A program made the position numbers and the translations under genes. The notes beneath the pieces were generated by a model. That model saw nothing but the letters and a program-made list of their open reading frames with translations. It was not told the DNA's origin and made no database searches. Below are positions 32,806-43,359 of a stretch of DNA of 64,000 bases, one piece after another; position 1 is the stretch's first letter; the number at the start of each line of letters is the position of its first letter. The stretch covers positions 262,908,624 to 262,972,623 of the forward strand of contig NC_081406.1 in assembly GCF_030272615.1 (NCBI RefSeq), given 5' to 3'. The DNA is from Cryptomeria japonica. Its lineage: Eukaryota; Streptophyta; Pinopsida; Cupressales; Cupressaceae.

Positions 32806-33464
32806 CCAGATCAGGAGGGAGCATCCAGTCGACACTCTCCAGCCACTAGCCCTAGGGATAGGAGATGATTGTATGATGTAAGAGACAGATCACATTTTGG
32901 ATATACAGTGACCTATGTTTGTACACGATCCACACATATATATGTATATATACATGCTTCTCGTTCTGTCTCAAATGTGTTATCTTTGATGCCTAAAACA
33001 ATGTATATTTTGTTTTGATTAAATCTAATACATTTGGTAAATGTACATGTCTGTTCAGAATTTAATTTCTATGTGATTGATTTCTCAATGCTCCATGATT
33101 AAATTGATACATGTGTGACTTAATTAAAATATTTAATCAAGTACGACATTGATGATAAGGAAGAAATATGCATTAAGTCTAAGAATCATATAACTAATGT
33201 GATTTAATTGTGAACTTAAACACAACATGATACGATTCTACTTAACACATAAAAACACTGTATAATATGCTAGCATTATAAAAATGTAAACCTTTTACAA
33301 TTTACATTAATGAATTCAAGACAAACTATAAAGTAAGAAGAAATGCTTGTCAGGAATGAAGCAATATAGATCAAACATCATAACATTTAATTCTATTTTG
33401 CTTTTAATTAAGAAACACTAACATATTATCCAATGTTGAAGAAGATAGATAAGAAGTGAAGAAT
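32806..33464. other. Non-coding spacer of element D
   Basis: AT-rich spacer between the convergent 3' ends of the passenger gene (plus) and integrase (minus). It contains a (TA)-rich inverted repeat at about 32937-32956. No frame is supported. Confidence 0.5.
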
Positions 33465-34370
33465 TTAAGCATAATATCTACGCAAGTGCATAGCATTGAT
33501 AGGTTCTTTAAGAGGCGTACCGTCTACATCCGCTATTTTGTAAGCACCTGATCCATAATCCTCAATGACGATATATGGTCCAAGCCAATTAGGACTAAAT
33601 TTTCCCTTTTCGGCCGACAAGGCATTCACATTGCGCTGATTCTCATAAAGGACTAAATCACCTACTGAGAAGGAACGTTGAATGACCTTATCATTATAGC
33701 TTCGCTGTAGAGTTTTATGATACGCTTGAATATGCTCAAGAGCGTTTATACGCTGTTCATCAAGCATCTCAAGCTGTTGAAGTCGTTGTTCTCTATAGGA
33801 GTCATCATCTACTATACCTTTAAGAGAAACCCTAAGTGATGGAATTTCTAACTCTAAGGGCATAATAGCGTCAGCACCATAAACAAGATTATAAGGAGTA
33901 GTTCCCGTAGCAATTCGTACACTCGTTCGGTAGGCCCAAAGAGAGTAGATTAGCTGGTTACTCCAATCCTTACCATGCTTATTTACGGTTTTACGAAGAA
34001 TTTGCTCAATTATCTTATTGGATGATTCGGCTTGACCATTTGACTGAGGGTAATACGGTGTAGAAAATCGATGTTTGATATGATACTTCTCAAGGAATTT
34101 CTTCACGTCCTTGTTCTTAAACGATGTTCCATTATCTGAGATAATAGTGGAAGGTATCCCAAATCAAGAAATAATGTTTTCTAGAAGAAATTGACAAATC
34201 ACTTCAGCAGTAGTAGAGCGAAGGGGAATAGCCTCTACCCACTTCGTAAAGTAATCTGTTGCGGTTATAATGAAGGTGTGTCCTTGAGATGAAGGAGGAG
34301 AAATTTTTCCAATAAGATCCAAACCCCATGCGGAGAAAGGCCAAGAAGCTACTTGAGAACGAAGTTCTTA
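33465..34370 (-). pseudogene. Integrase of element D
   Basis: The 213-residue frame at 33465-34106 holds the core's Glu block (TPYYPQSNGQAESSNKIIEQ), then SLWAYRTS, and the C-terminal GDLVLYENQRN...PNWLGPYIV segment typical of Gypsy integrases. The first catalytic Asp regions lie in the adjoining stretch up to 34370 and the zinc-binding HHCC domain in the pol frame at 34368-34470. No chromodomain was seen, consistent with Tat rather than chromovirus. Broken. Confidence 0.8.
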
Positions 34371-37300
34371 GGTAGGAGCATGAATCAGATTATTGTGTTG
34401 TTGACATCGGTGACATTTCTTAACAAATGAGAAGGAATCCTTCTGCATAGTTTGCCAATAGTATCCCATACGAAGCAACCTATGAACCAGGGATTTGCCC
34501 CCAAAATGCCCCCCACAGGCACCCGAATGTGCCTCTTCAAGAGTAACAGGGATTTCCGACTTGTTAAGACAACGAAGAAGAAGACCAACATAACCCCTTC
34601 GATAAAGGACATTAGAAAGGATGATATACCTAGCAGATAGCTTGCGGATTCTAGCCCTAGTGTTCCTATTAGCAGAATCAGGGAAGGTACCATCGGTCAA
34701 ATATCTTACAATATGCGAGAACCATTCATCTGAGTCTACAAAGTCACAACATGTTACCAAGCTAGAATCATCTTCAATAGCTGGAGAAGTAAGATTGTGA
34801 ATAACGAAGTTAAGATCGACCATAGGGTCCTCTAAAGATACTAACGAAGCCACACATGCCATCGCATCCGCATGTCGGTTATCTTTTCGAGGGACAGGTT
34901 CCATGGTATAAGAATCGAAATTTTGTAATAAAGATATAGCAAGGTCTTTATATTGTGATAATTTGTCTTGTTTTGCTTGATATATTCCTGTTACTTGTCT
35001 TATAATTAATTGCGAATCTCCATAGATATGTATGTGTTTTATACTAAGAGCTAGGGCTGCTTTTATTCCTGCTATAAGAGCCTCATACTCAGCAATGTTA
35101 TTGGTACACAGGAAATTTAGACGATATGATAAGGGAATAGGTTTCTTTGTAGGAGAAACCAAAACAACACCTGCCCCCGATCCCGTACGACACTTAGAGC
35201 CATCAAAATATAACTCCCAAGTTTCATCTTTCTCTATAGAAAGAATGAAGTCATCAGGAAAGGACTTAGGGTTAGGGAATGAAAAAGGTGAAGGAGCCTC
35301 AACTAAGTGATCAGTCAACGCTTGTCCTTTAATTGCTCTTTGTGAAACAAATTTAAGGTCAAATTCAGTTAACATCATAACCCACTTAGCGAGACATCCT
35401 AATAAATTAGTTTTAGAGAAAAGATGCTTCAACGGATCAAACTTAACCATGACATGGACTTCTGAATTTAAAAGATAATGTCTCAATTTCTGAGTCGCAA
35501 ACACCACGGCCAAGCATTGTCTTTCTATCACAGAATATCGGGTCTCATAATCGAGTAAGGTACGACTTATGTAATACACCGGACACTCCTTACCATCTTT
35601 ATCATGTTGTGCTAACAATGCTGCAAGAGCATGAGAAGAAGCAGCTGTATACAGGATAAAGGGTTTAGAAGGTTCGGCAGGTTGAAGAATAGGAGGACTA
35701 GCTAAATACACTTTTAAATCTTCAAATGCTTGTTGACAATCCTCATTCCACTGAAAAGTGATATCCTTTTTAAGAAGTTGAGTAAAAGGAAAGGTACGAT
35801 CCGCAAGTTGAGACACAAACCTACGAATAGCTTGAATCTTTCCTTGTAAGCTTTTAAGTTGAGATACATTTCGAGGAGGTGGCATGTTAACAATAGCATC
35901 TATTTTCTTAGTGTCCACCTCAATCCCACGATGCGAAACTATGAACCCTAATAGTTTTCCACTATCCACACCAAAAACACATTTTCGGGGATTCAAGCGC
36001 ATGTGATATTTACGAATTCTTTCGAAGATTTGACGAAGGACTTTAACATGATCCATGTGAAGAAAGGATTTAGCCAAAATATCATCAACGTAATCCTCTA
36101 AAATCTTATGCATATAATCATGAAAGATAAGGGTCATCGTTCGTTGATAAGTTGCACCAGCGTTTTTAAGTCCAAAAGGCATCATTATCCAACAAAACGT
36201 ACCCCAAAGAGTGGTGAAAGCGGTTTTGTATTGATCTTGAGGGTTAATGAAAATTTGATTGTAGCCTGAAAAACCATCCATGAAGGATAAGAGGGCATGT
36301 CCTGCCGTAGAATCAACTATCATATCAATGTTTGGAAGAGGGAAATCATCTTTTAAAGAAGCCTTATTTAGATCCCGAAAGTCGGTACACATTCTTATTT
36401 TGTTATCTGGTTTAGCCACAGCGACAATGTTTGAAATCCATGGGGAATAGTCAATAGGGCGGATAAATCCAGCCTCCAATAACTTTTCAATCTCAGCTTT
36501 AACAAGCAGAGCTATCTTAGGATTCATTTTTCGAATCTTTTGTTTCACGGGCTTAGCATCAGGTACTAAGACGATATTATGAGTAACAATCTTAGGATCT
36601 ATACCAGGCATGTCAGAATATGCCCAAGCAAAAATCTCAGGGAATTCATGCAATAGTTCTTCATATTGTTTCTGTTCCTCTTCATCCAAACATTTTCCAA
36701 TTTTAATGATTTTTTCTTTGTTGCAAGGATCCATCTTAACATCAAGGGTATCACTTATGAGGAGATTACTTTGTTGAGGAGTATCCTTTAACTGAGGGAA
36801 TTCTTTCACAGTCTTATCATTATCAATCTCTTTTCCAAAATAAGCTTCAGTGTTCAAACAATAAGGGAGTCCCCTATTGTGATGATAACGAGGAAGAGTG
36901 TCATAGGCTCCCAAGAACTCAGCTGAAGCGTCGTCGGTAGGGAAGATATCTAGAGCACAATCACCCGAAGAATCCTCATCAATATACTCAGGGTGTTGTA
37001 TTGATAAAGATGTAGAGATGGCATTAACACTAATGCATGGTCTTTTAGAGGCTTTAGTACGTCTGCAGGGATTATAGCCAAGTCCAAAGACATAATGTTG
37101 AAAATTAGTCTCTAGAGGAACTCTAATCCCGTGTTCATTAGCACCACAACCTTTTCCATGATACCCATGCTTAGCAAAAATGCGAAAACCACGACCATAG
37201 CGATCAGCCATTTCAGGAAAAGAAGGTGGTTTTTCATAAGACAAAGAATCAAACTCTTCATAGTTATAGATGTGAGAAGAGGAAGTTTGAGAAGCGGCCA

Positions 37301-37985
37301 CAAAATTATTACTCATAGCTTCAGGCAGGGTTGATTGTCTTTTAGTTTCTTCTTTCTTTCCAACTTTGTGATTTTCAGCTTCTTCCTTCTTTTCAACTTT
37401 AAGTTCTCTAGAAGGAATCTTATATTCACCCACAAAGGTAGGGTTAAAGTCAAGAGATCCCCAATCATCTTCTACGAGAACCTTCTCAGGATCAAAATCC
37501 TTTTTATGTGTAGTTTCAAGCCGAGAAGGATCTTCCTTAGGAATTCCAGATTCATCCCAAGGATTTTGATCATCGGAAAGCGAAGACTCATCGATAGGTT
37601 TCTTGTTTAAAGAGTCATCACTAGACGAGGATGGCTTAGAAGAATCTCCTTTGGAATTAGATGTTTGTAGACAAGCTTGAAAATTAGTATCTCCCATCAA
37701 AGTATATGTCTTATTGTTATAGATGAATTTAACTTGTCTATGCAATGTAGAGGGGACAGCTTGCATGCTGTGAATCCAAGGCCTCCCTAATAACAAGTTG
37801 TATGTTAAATTTCCCGGCATAACATGGATAGGAGTAGGCAAAGTAATAGGTCCCACTGTGAGAGGTAAGGTGATGATACCCAATGAAGTCTTAGCCACAT
37901 TGTCAAAGCCACGAATAGAACGAGAGTCAGGCTCCATAAGAGATGTATCCACATTCATCTTATGCAATAGATTGATGCTACACAC
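34368..37985 (-). CDS. Pol of element D: protease, G-patch, RT, RNase H, second RNase H
   Basis: A long open frame of 1205 residues. The first ~100 residues finish the aspartic protease (SIRGFDNVAKTSLG, LLLGRPWIHSM). A Gly-rich G-patch-like segment (GRGFRIFAKHGYHGKGCG) follows near residues 260-300. The RT core (MCTDFRDLNKASLKDDFPLP; the YVDD catalytic box is present) lies around 470-670. Gypsy RNase H (FILYTAASSHALAALLAQ) follows near 740-860, then a separate plant/archaeal-type RNase H (YFDGSKCRTGSGAGVVLVSP, NNIAEYEALIAGI, YGDSQLIIRQV, DNRHADAMA) near 930-1050. The end has the integrase zinc finger (CHRCQQH). Two RNase H domains in this order define the Tat/Ogre group. Confidence 0.9.
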   Translation of the reverse strand: MCSINLLHKMNVDTSLMEPDSRSIRGFDNVAKTSLGIITLPLTVGPITLPTPIHVMPGNLTYNLLLGRPWIHSMQAVPSTLHRQVKFIYNNKTYTLMGDTNFQACLQTSNSKGDSSKPSSSSDDSLNKKPIDESSLSDDQNPWDESGIPKEDPSRLETTHKKDFDPEKVLVEDDWGSLDFNPTFVGEYKIPSRELKVEKKEEAENHKVGKKEETKRQSTLPEAMSNNFVAASQTSSSHIYNYEEFDSLSYEKPPSFPEMADRYGRGFRIFAKHGYHGKGCGANEHGIRVPLETNFQHYVFGLGYNPCRRTKASKRPCISVNAISTSLSIQHPEYIDEDSSGDCALDIFPTDDASAEFLGAYDTLPRYHHNRGLPYCLNTEAYFGKEIDNDKTVKEFPQLKDTPQQSNLLISDTLDVKMDPCNKEKIIKIGKCLDEEEQKQYEELLHEFPEIFAWAYSDMPGIDPKIVTHNIVLVPDAKPVKQKIRKMNPKIALLVKAEIEKLLEAGFIRPIDYSPWISNIVAVAKPDNKIRMCTDFRDLNKASLKDDFPLPNIDMIVDSTAGHALLSFMDGFSGYNQIFINPQDQYKTAFTTLWGTFCWIMMPFGLKNAGATYQRTMTLIFHDYMHKILEDYVDDILAKSFLHMDHVKVLRQIFERIRKYHMRLNPRKCVFGVDSGKLLGFIVSHRGIEVDTKKIDAIVNMPPPRNVSQLKSLQGKIQAIRRFVSQLADRTFPFTQLLKKDITFQWNEDCQQAFEDLKVYLASPPILQPAEPSKPFILYTAASSHALAALLAQHDKDGKECPVYYISRTLLDYETRYSVIERQCLAVVFATQKLRHYLLNSEVHVMVKFDPLKHLFSKTNLLGCLAKWVMMLTEFDLKFVSQRAIKGQALTDHLVEAPSPFSFPNPKSFPDDFILSIEKDETWELYFDGSKCRTGSGAGVVLVSPTKKPIPLSYRLNFLCTNNIAEYEALIAGIKAALALSIKHIHIYGDSQLIIRQVTGIYQAKQDKLSQYKDLAISLLQNFDSYTMEPVPRKDNRHADAMACVASLVSLEDPMVDLNFVIHNLTSPAIEDDSSLVTCCDFVDSDEWFSHIVRYLTDGTFPDSANRNTRARIRKLSARYIILSNVLYRRGYVGLLLRCLNKSEIPVTLEEAHSGACGGHFGGKSLVHRLLRMGYYWQTMQKDSFSFVKKCHRCQQHNNLIHAPT

Positions 37986-38015
37986 ATTAAGGCCAGAGCC
38001 ATTATCTACTAGTGT

Positions 38016-39044
38016 TCATCTTATAGCAGTGTCTTTCATGACAACCACAATCATCAAGGGATCATATTGTTGTTGGACTTCACTAGTAGGCAACTCATCT
38101 TGCGTAAACACAATTTGAGGTTTAGGATTCATCACAGAGTTAACAAAAGATGCTATATTACTAGATGTATTCGGTGGAGGAACATTCAAATCTTTCAAGG
38201 CATCTTGTAACATTCCATGATGAGCGGAAGAAGTTTGAATCAAATCCCAAAGGGATATCTTAGCAGGGGTAGCCTTAAGCTGTTCTATGAGATCATATTC
38301 CTTACCCATAACTTGCGAAATACGAGGAGCTTGAGGAAGAATTGGTTGAGGATTAGGAAGAGAGACTGGAACAACAGGAGGAGGATTAGGTTGCTTATTA
38401 TTTCTGGTATGATAAGTATGGGCAACCGCATGATAACTCTCTCTAGTTATTTGCTTAGCATAATTGTAAGGACTTATAGGTTGTCTTCCTTGTACGGTAA
38501 TGATTGGTTTATTCCGAGTACAAAAGGAATCATGATCATACCTCCCTTGGACAGTAAGGAGAGGAGTCTTAGGAATTTGAAAGGTGGGAGAAGGATAAGC
38601 ACCTTGGACTTCAAAGAGAGGTTTGTTATATTCATTCAAATTTATCATGTTAACCAACTTAGAGGTCTTGTTTTTGTTTATAGGTTTCGACAAAGCCACA
38701 AAGTCATCAAGGGCATCATCCAACAAAGCATAATCATATCGGTTAAAGGGTTTGTCTTTTGATTCAAAAGGAGACATCTCCTCATAGAGGGGATTATTGA
38801 AAACAACCATGTTACTAGATTCAGGGGAAGAGTGGATAGGAATGTATCCTTGAGAGGAATCATTCGACTTATCTTTCTCATCACACCTAAATGGCATAGT
38901 AACAAGGTTTATGAGTTTTTGGTAAAATGAAGGTTTAGCATCCTTAGGGTTTAAAAACTCATCTAAAGCTTCATCTAATTCATCTTGGCTATACTCATAA
39001 TAATCATCAAATGCATGAACATTTTGCAAATAAAAATCTGTCAT
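38016..39044 (-). CDS. Gag of element D
   Basis: A 342-residue frame beginning MTDFYLQNVHAFDDYYEYSQ 150 bases inside the primer-binding site. It is acidic at the start and rich in Pro, Asn and Gln in the middle, with repeated (F/L)xVQGxY-like motifs (FEVQGAYPSP, LTVQGRYDHD, ITVQGRQPIS, about residues 145-200). No zinc knuckle is visible. In the Tat/Ogre family gag and pol are separated and pol is reached by splicing or read-through. Here gag and pol occupy the same frame almost back to back. Confidence 0.65.
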   Translation of the reverse strand: MTDFYLQNVHAFDDYYEYSQDELDEALDEFLNPKDAKPSFYQKLINLVTMPFRCDEKDKSNDSSQGYIPIHSSPESSNMVVFNNPLYEEMSPFESKDKPFNRYDYALLDDALDDFVALSKPINKNKTSKLVNMINLNEYNKPLFEVQGAYPSPTFQIPKTPLLTVQGRYDHDSFCTRNKPIITVQGRQPISPYNYAKQITRESYHAVAHTYHTRNNKQPNPPPVVPVSLPNPQPILPQAPRISQVMGKEYDLIEQLKATPAKISLWDLIQTSSAHHGMLQDALKDLNVPPPNTSSNIASFVNSVMNPKPQIVFTQDELPTSEVQQQYDPLMIVVVMKDTAIR

Positions 39045-39192
39045 TTTGAAAAGATTGCATAAAATTTAAACACACAATGCAAAGAAACACAAGTTCTCTC
39101 CTTTTTTTTTTTCTTTTTCTCTTTTAATGAAAAACACACTAAATCTAGATCTAGATCTAACAAATGCAATGCAAGAGGAAGCAATGATAGAT

Positions 39193-39212
39193 TCACGTTG
39201 GGTTCACCAAAA
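39193..39212 (-). promoter_or_regulatory. Primer-binding site of element D
   Basis: The minus strand reads TTTTGGTGAACCCAACGTGA directly after the 5' LTR. TGGTGAACCCAACG matches the layout of a tRNA 3' end complement. It is not the initiator-Met type used by elements A, B and E. The tRNA was not identified. Confidence 0.55.
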
Positions 39213-40901
39213 TGTGTAGGGGAAAAAGCGAGACTAGGACAATGTACCCTAATCCTAACTTTTGACACACATTGCGGAATACGAAAGAGCCTAGAGATAT
39301 CGCACGGTTGGCTACTTCTTTTGGTGAAAGAGAGAGCCACGGGATATCTATTAAGATTTCTATTCCCTTGTTGAAATTGAAAGCTAAAATGATACAAGTT
39401 CAAACCCTAACCTCGAAATGTAAGTATGAACTAGTAACAAGTTTGCAGAATTGAGATTAAACAATGAACAGCTGTAAATGTAAGGATAAAATAAGAATGC
39501 AGATATGTACCTGGAGTCGAAATCAGACTGAAAATGTTCGGGATGGGGGCGCGGGCACCACTGTCCTGAAAACTGCACCGGAAACCACTGTTTTGCACCC
39601 TGAAACACTGTCTGGAAACTGTCGGAAAGCTGTCTGTCCGGAGGACCAGGGCGCCCAGCGCCTCTGTCCTAGGGACCAGGGCGCCCAGCGCCCCTGTCCT
39701 AGGGACCAGGGCGCCCAGCGCCCCTGTCCTGGCAGGACCAGGGCGCCTAGCGCCCCTGTCCCAGTCTTCTGAGCTGCAATTGCACACAGAGTTCTGTCTC
39801 AGTCTCCTCTTTCCGGATCTGTGTCCTGCGGCATCGTCTGAATCCTGAAACCTGCAGTAATATCTAAAAAGGGGGAAGGGCGGCTATATAGGGTTTTGCC
39901 TTAGTCAAACCCCCGCTTTGGTGATTTCCACCTCCACGAATAGCCAAGTTGTTTTGTAAAATGTATTGTGTGTGCAGACCTAGTGTGTGTGCAAGGTCCA
40001 AAATGCAAGAAAGCAAACTAGAGCAACCTAGAAAGTAAACCCTAATTGCTTGTAAATGATAATGCAAATGCTCTAAATCAAGATGCAATGTGATCTAAAG
40101 CATGAATAAATGATATATCAAAGCTTATGTAAGGACATGAAAACAATATGAAATCATACCCAACCCTCAAGGGAGGAGTACAAGCCAATCTTCAGTCGGT
40201 AATCTCCTATTGTTCTTCAATGTCTTCCAAGCCCTAATTGGATGAATGAATGAATTTGATAGATGCTTGATAGAATGATGTTGAGTGTTGTTGAAGTCTT
40301 CAAAGATCTGCTCTTTCGCTGCATATGAAGTTCCTGGAAACAAAAATCGGATCCCTTCAAATGAGGAAAGAGAGCTTTTATGTATGAAACCCTAGGTCGT
40401 AAATTCGTATTTTGGCCGACCTAGAGATTGAATATCCTGCCAATTTCTTGGGGTTAAGCTTTATTTTATGATTGGATCGTGCTCCCAAAGTTTCGGGAAA
40501 AATGTCCGGGACCATGTTGCATGGGCGCCATGGTCCCGACAACTTTTCACCAAATTTTCAGGGCCGTCGGATATGATGATTTTAGAGAGAATCCCAAAGT
40601 TACAGGTGATTTCGAGATGTTTAGACCCCGAAACCAAGCCCCCAAGTTCGAAATAGGACTTAATTAGGGTTTTTGATTAAGTGATATATTGGAGGAATAA
40701 AATGCGAAGGGCGTGCTTTAGTGAAAGGGCCCTACTTTATGATGTAGAGAATGATGAAATAAGACTTTAGACCTAATTAATTTGATTAATTAAGTGCTTA
40801 AGGAGAAATGCAATGCAGAATGCAAAATGCGCTAAGGCGGGTGCTAAACTAGGTGTGAAATTGTACCACCCTAGCGAGTGCGTACAATTTACGACGCTAC
40901 A
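39213..40901 (-). repeat. 5' LTR of element D (1689 bp)
   Basis: Same ends as the 3' LTR (TGTGTAGG and GACGCTACA), with four minisatellite units. AATTT follows at 40902-40906 as the second copy of the target duplication. Confidence 0.9.
39643..39762 (+). repeat. GC-rich minisatellite in 5' LTR, 4 units
   Basis: GGACCAGGGCGCCCAGCGCC units start at 39643, 39673, 39703 and 39735. The last unit carries a small insertion (GGCA). See the two-unit version in the 3' LTR. Confidence 0.85.
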
Positions 40902-40906
40902 AATTT

Positions 40907-41591
40907 ATAATCAATTCTTTGTCACTTTTGCACTACATAATTCAATCAATTCCTTTACATTTTAAATAAGGAAGAGGGGATCAAAATGTCATTCCCATTT
41001 CATTCAAAATTCAATCTTCATCTATGAAGGTTGAATCTAGTGAATTCTCCTCTCCTCTTCCAAATGTAATTTGGTGAAAAGTGTTTGAAGGGTAATCAAT
41101 AGTGAAACTCTCATCTCTCTTTGAGGGAAAGGGTAGTTTTCCTCTTGATCTCATCAATCACCATTTTTCCACATTGCAAGAACATCGAAAATGTGGCCTT
41201 TATCCACTGATTAGAACATATCTTCAACAATACCCATGCATTCCATAGTCCCCAATACAACATAATCAACTTCTCTTTACAAAACTCCTACTCCTAAAAG
41301 AGAATATCAGCCCAAAGGGTTGCATTACTAAGTAGTATCATTTTTCTCTTTAATGGAGGAATACAAATTCATCTGATTCTGTGTGAAGTGATTCTTCCTT
41401 TTCACTTCAATCCACTCTTGGCCATCTTAATTGTTGCACCTTTCCACTACACAACCTACCTCATCTATTTTATCAACAACCTCCAAACGTTCAAGGGTAC
41501 TCTCCAATTCAAGTACCCTCTGGGATGGATTCGTTATCAAACAAAGGAGCTTCACAATAAATGCCTACTTTGACTAGGATTTCGGGAGATG
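40907..41591. other. Continuation of sequence interrupted by D; otherwise unresolved
   Basis: Resumes the LTR-like sequence that ends at 27972. Further right nothing definite was seen until the LINE ORF1 fragment. The last ~60 bases may include the end of that ORF1. Confidence 0.35.
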
Positions 41592-42113
41592 TTAATGGCT
41601 CTTAATAGGAGGAGAAGAAACCTTCTTTACCTTTGAAGAAACATGAATTTGATCTGGATATTTGAGAGTATTAGGAGGAATGATGTAGTGCTGAGCTTCA
41701 ACACCAATCCACCAAGTTGTCTTGCTAGTGGTTTGAGCCCTCCTAGAACACCATTTATGACAATGTGAAGTTGAATGTTCCATAGAGAAACACACCCTAC
41801 ATATGAAAGGAATTCCTTTCATAATCCACAGGTTGCTTCCTACTCCTAGAACCCACCTTTAGTAAAATTTCAGCAGGAAGGCCATTAGCTAAGTCCATTT
41901 CCACATAGATGTGGGTACATGTGAAATTTTGATAGCTAATAGTTTCTATGGAGGAGCAGTGATACCTTCTAAGACCATTCCCAAAGGCCTTTAGACAATC
42001 TAGTTTTGAAAATTGAATAGGAAGATATGGAAGCCTCACCAACAAGAATGCAGTAGTGAAAATTTTTACGCATGGGTCAAAATATGGAAATGAAGGCTTC
42101 ATACATAGAAAAT
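41592..42113 (-). pseudogene. LINE ORF1, C-terminal part (DUF4283 and zinc knuckle)
   Basis: The minus strand encodes the second half of the plant LINE ORF1 DUF4283 domain: FLLVRLPYLPIQFSKLDCLK, AFGNGLRRYHCSSIE, HIYVEMDLANGLPAEI and QPVDYERNSF, then a degenerate knuckle (CRVCFSMEHSTSHCHKWCS) and a Ser/Lys-rich end. Two overlapping frames (41592-41822 and 41797-42153) show one frameshift near 41800-41820. The reading is cut at 42113 by element E; the missing N-terminal half lies at 49007-49775 on the same strand. ORF1 proteins bind LINE RNA. No ORF2 was seen in the window. Confidence 0.75.
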
Positions 42114-43299
42114 TGTTGGACGTATGTGTTGTTGTGGTTGTCATTGATATCAAACTTGTTGTTTTAGATAGTCGTTGGTCCAGAATACATGCGGTGTAAA
42201 GATATATTGATGTGTTAGTGTTGCAGTTGTTCTATTGGTTATTCTGGAAGTGTTTGGGTCCAGAATGTGTTACTGATGCTATTTGATGTTGTTATCTTCT
42301 TTGGTTATGTTTTTGGTATTATGGAAGAGTTGGTTTCGTGGTCCAGAAATGTCTTTGTGTTCTCACTATGTTGTGTCATTATTCACAATCAGTTGTGATA
42401 TTCTATGTTAAACCTATCTTTGGGTCTGAATATGATTTGTGGAACATTATTTTAAATGTTATGAGTCTCATTGTAGTGTGTGGAGATCCAAATAAGAGTT
42501 ATTTGCATTGGAGGATATGTTTTGACCATTAATAGATTATATGGATGCTTTGCATGTTGGTATGTAGTTGGTTATGTTCTGGTGATTTTAGATCAATGGA
42601 TTGATTATTGGAAGATCTATTTTGGTCCCCTCTTTCTCCTGGTGTGGATCAACATGTGTGCTTTTGGTTCAAAAGGTATATTTTTGGTTTAGGCTAACTT
42701 GGTTCAAGATTTGATGATCTATAAGATTGTATATAAAGGATGTATGTGATTAATTTGTAGGGATGGGAATGTGTGAAAGAGAGAGGAAGTATGTGATGTG
42801 AAGATAGTAAAAGAAATTCAGTGAAGAGAAGAGAAGAAGAGTTGTGATTGAATGATATGTGAGTTGTTTGAGACTGTGACAGAGGTATGAGATAGAGTGT
42901 TGATAATTTTGGTCAAAGTTGTCTGAGTTGACATTTGGTCGCTTGATGCAGAGTTCAAGGACAACTTCATGATTAGGAGATCCTTCTTTTCAAATAATTT
43001 TTGTATCTTTCCCTATTGCAGTTAGCTTCAAGTTTGCAAGTCCTCTTTTTGTATTTTTCCCCAAAAGTAGTTAGCCTTGGTTTGCAAGTCCGGAGCAATG
43101 AGCTCATTCATTGTAATCAAATATTCATAGTAGATTTTGTGGGCAATTGCTCATCGTGGTTTTTTCCTATTTGGGTTTTACATGTAGAAAATTTTGGTGC
43201 TCAATTGTTCGATATGTGTTGTTGATTAATTATTTATGTGTTGCATTGATTTTTGTTTAAGATTGATTCACCCCTCTTTGTCTTGCCTTGGGTTCAACA
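42114..43299 (+). repeat. 5' LTR of element E (1186 bp)
   Basis: Starts TGTTGGACGTATGTGTTG and ends GGGTTCAACA, then the primer site TGGTATTAGAGA (43302-43313). Confidence 0.9.
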
Positions 43300-43301
43300 A
43301 T

Positions 43302-43313
43302 TGGTATTAGAGA
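43302..43313 (+). promoter_or_regulatory. Primer-binding site of element E
   Basis: TGGTATTAGAGA, close to the initiator-Met-tRNA complement, two bases after the LTR. Confidence 0.75.
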
Positions 43314-43359
43314 AAGGTTCCTCTTGAGTAAGCTTAACCGCTTGCTCGGTAGATTCGGT

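Larger units (their letters stand above)
27978..40901 (-). mobile_element. Element D: Gypsy (Tat/Ogre-like) retrotransposon with antisense passenger gene
   Basis: A complete-length 12.9-kb element on the minus strand with both LTRs and a 5-bp target duplication AATTT (27973-27977 and 40902-40906). Order on the minus strand: 5' LTR, primer site, gag, protease, G-patch-like segment, reverse transcriptase, RNase H, a second archaeal-type RNase H, integrase, then a 3.9-kb 3' region holding an antisense PMD gene, polypurine tract and 3' LTR. A second RNase H between the first RNase H and integrase is the hallmark of the Tat/Ogre lineage. The LTRs differ by about 19 substitutions (1.2%) plus two minisatellite units, so it is young. 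The gag-pol frame has about three breaks. Confidence 0.9.
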
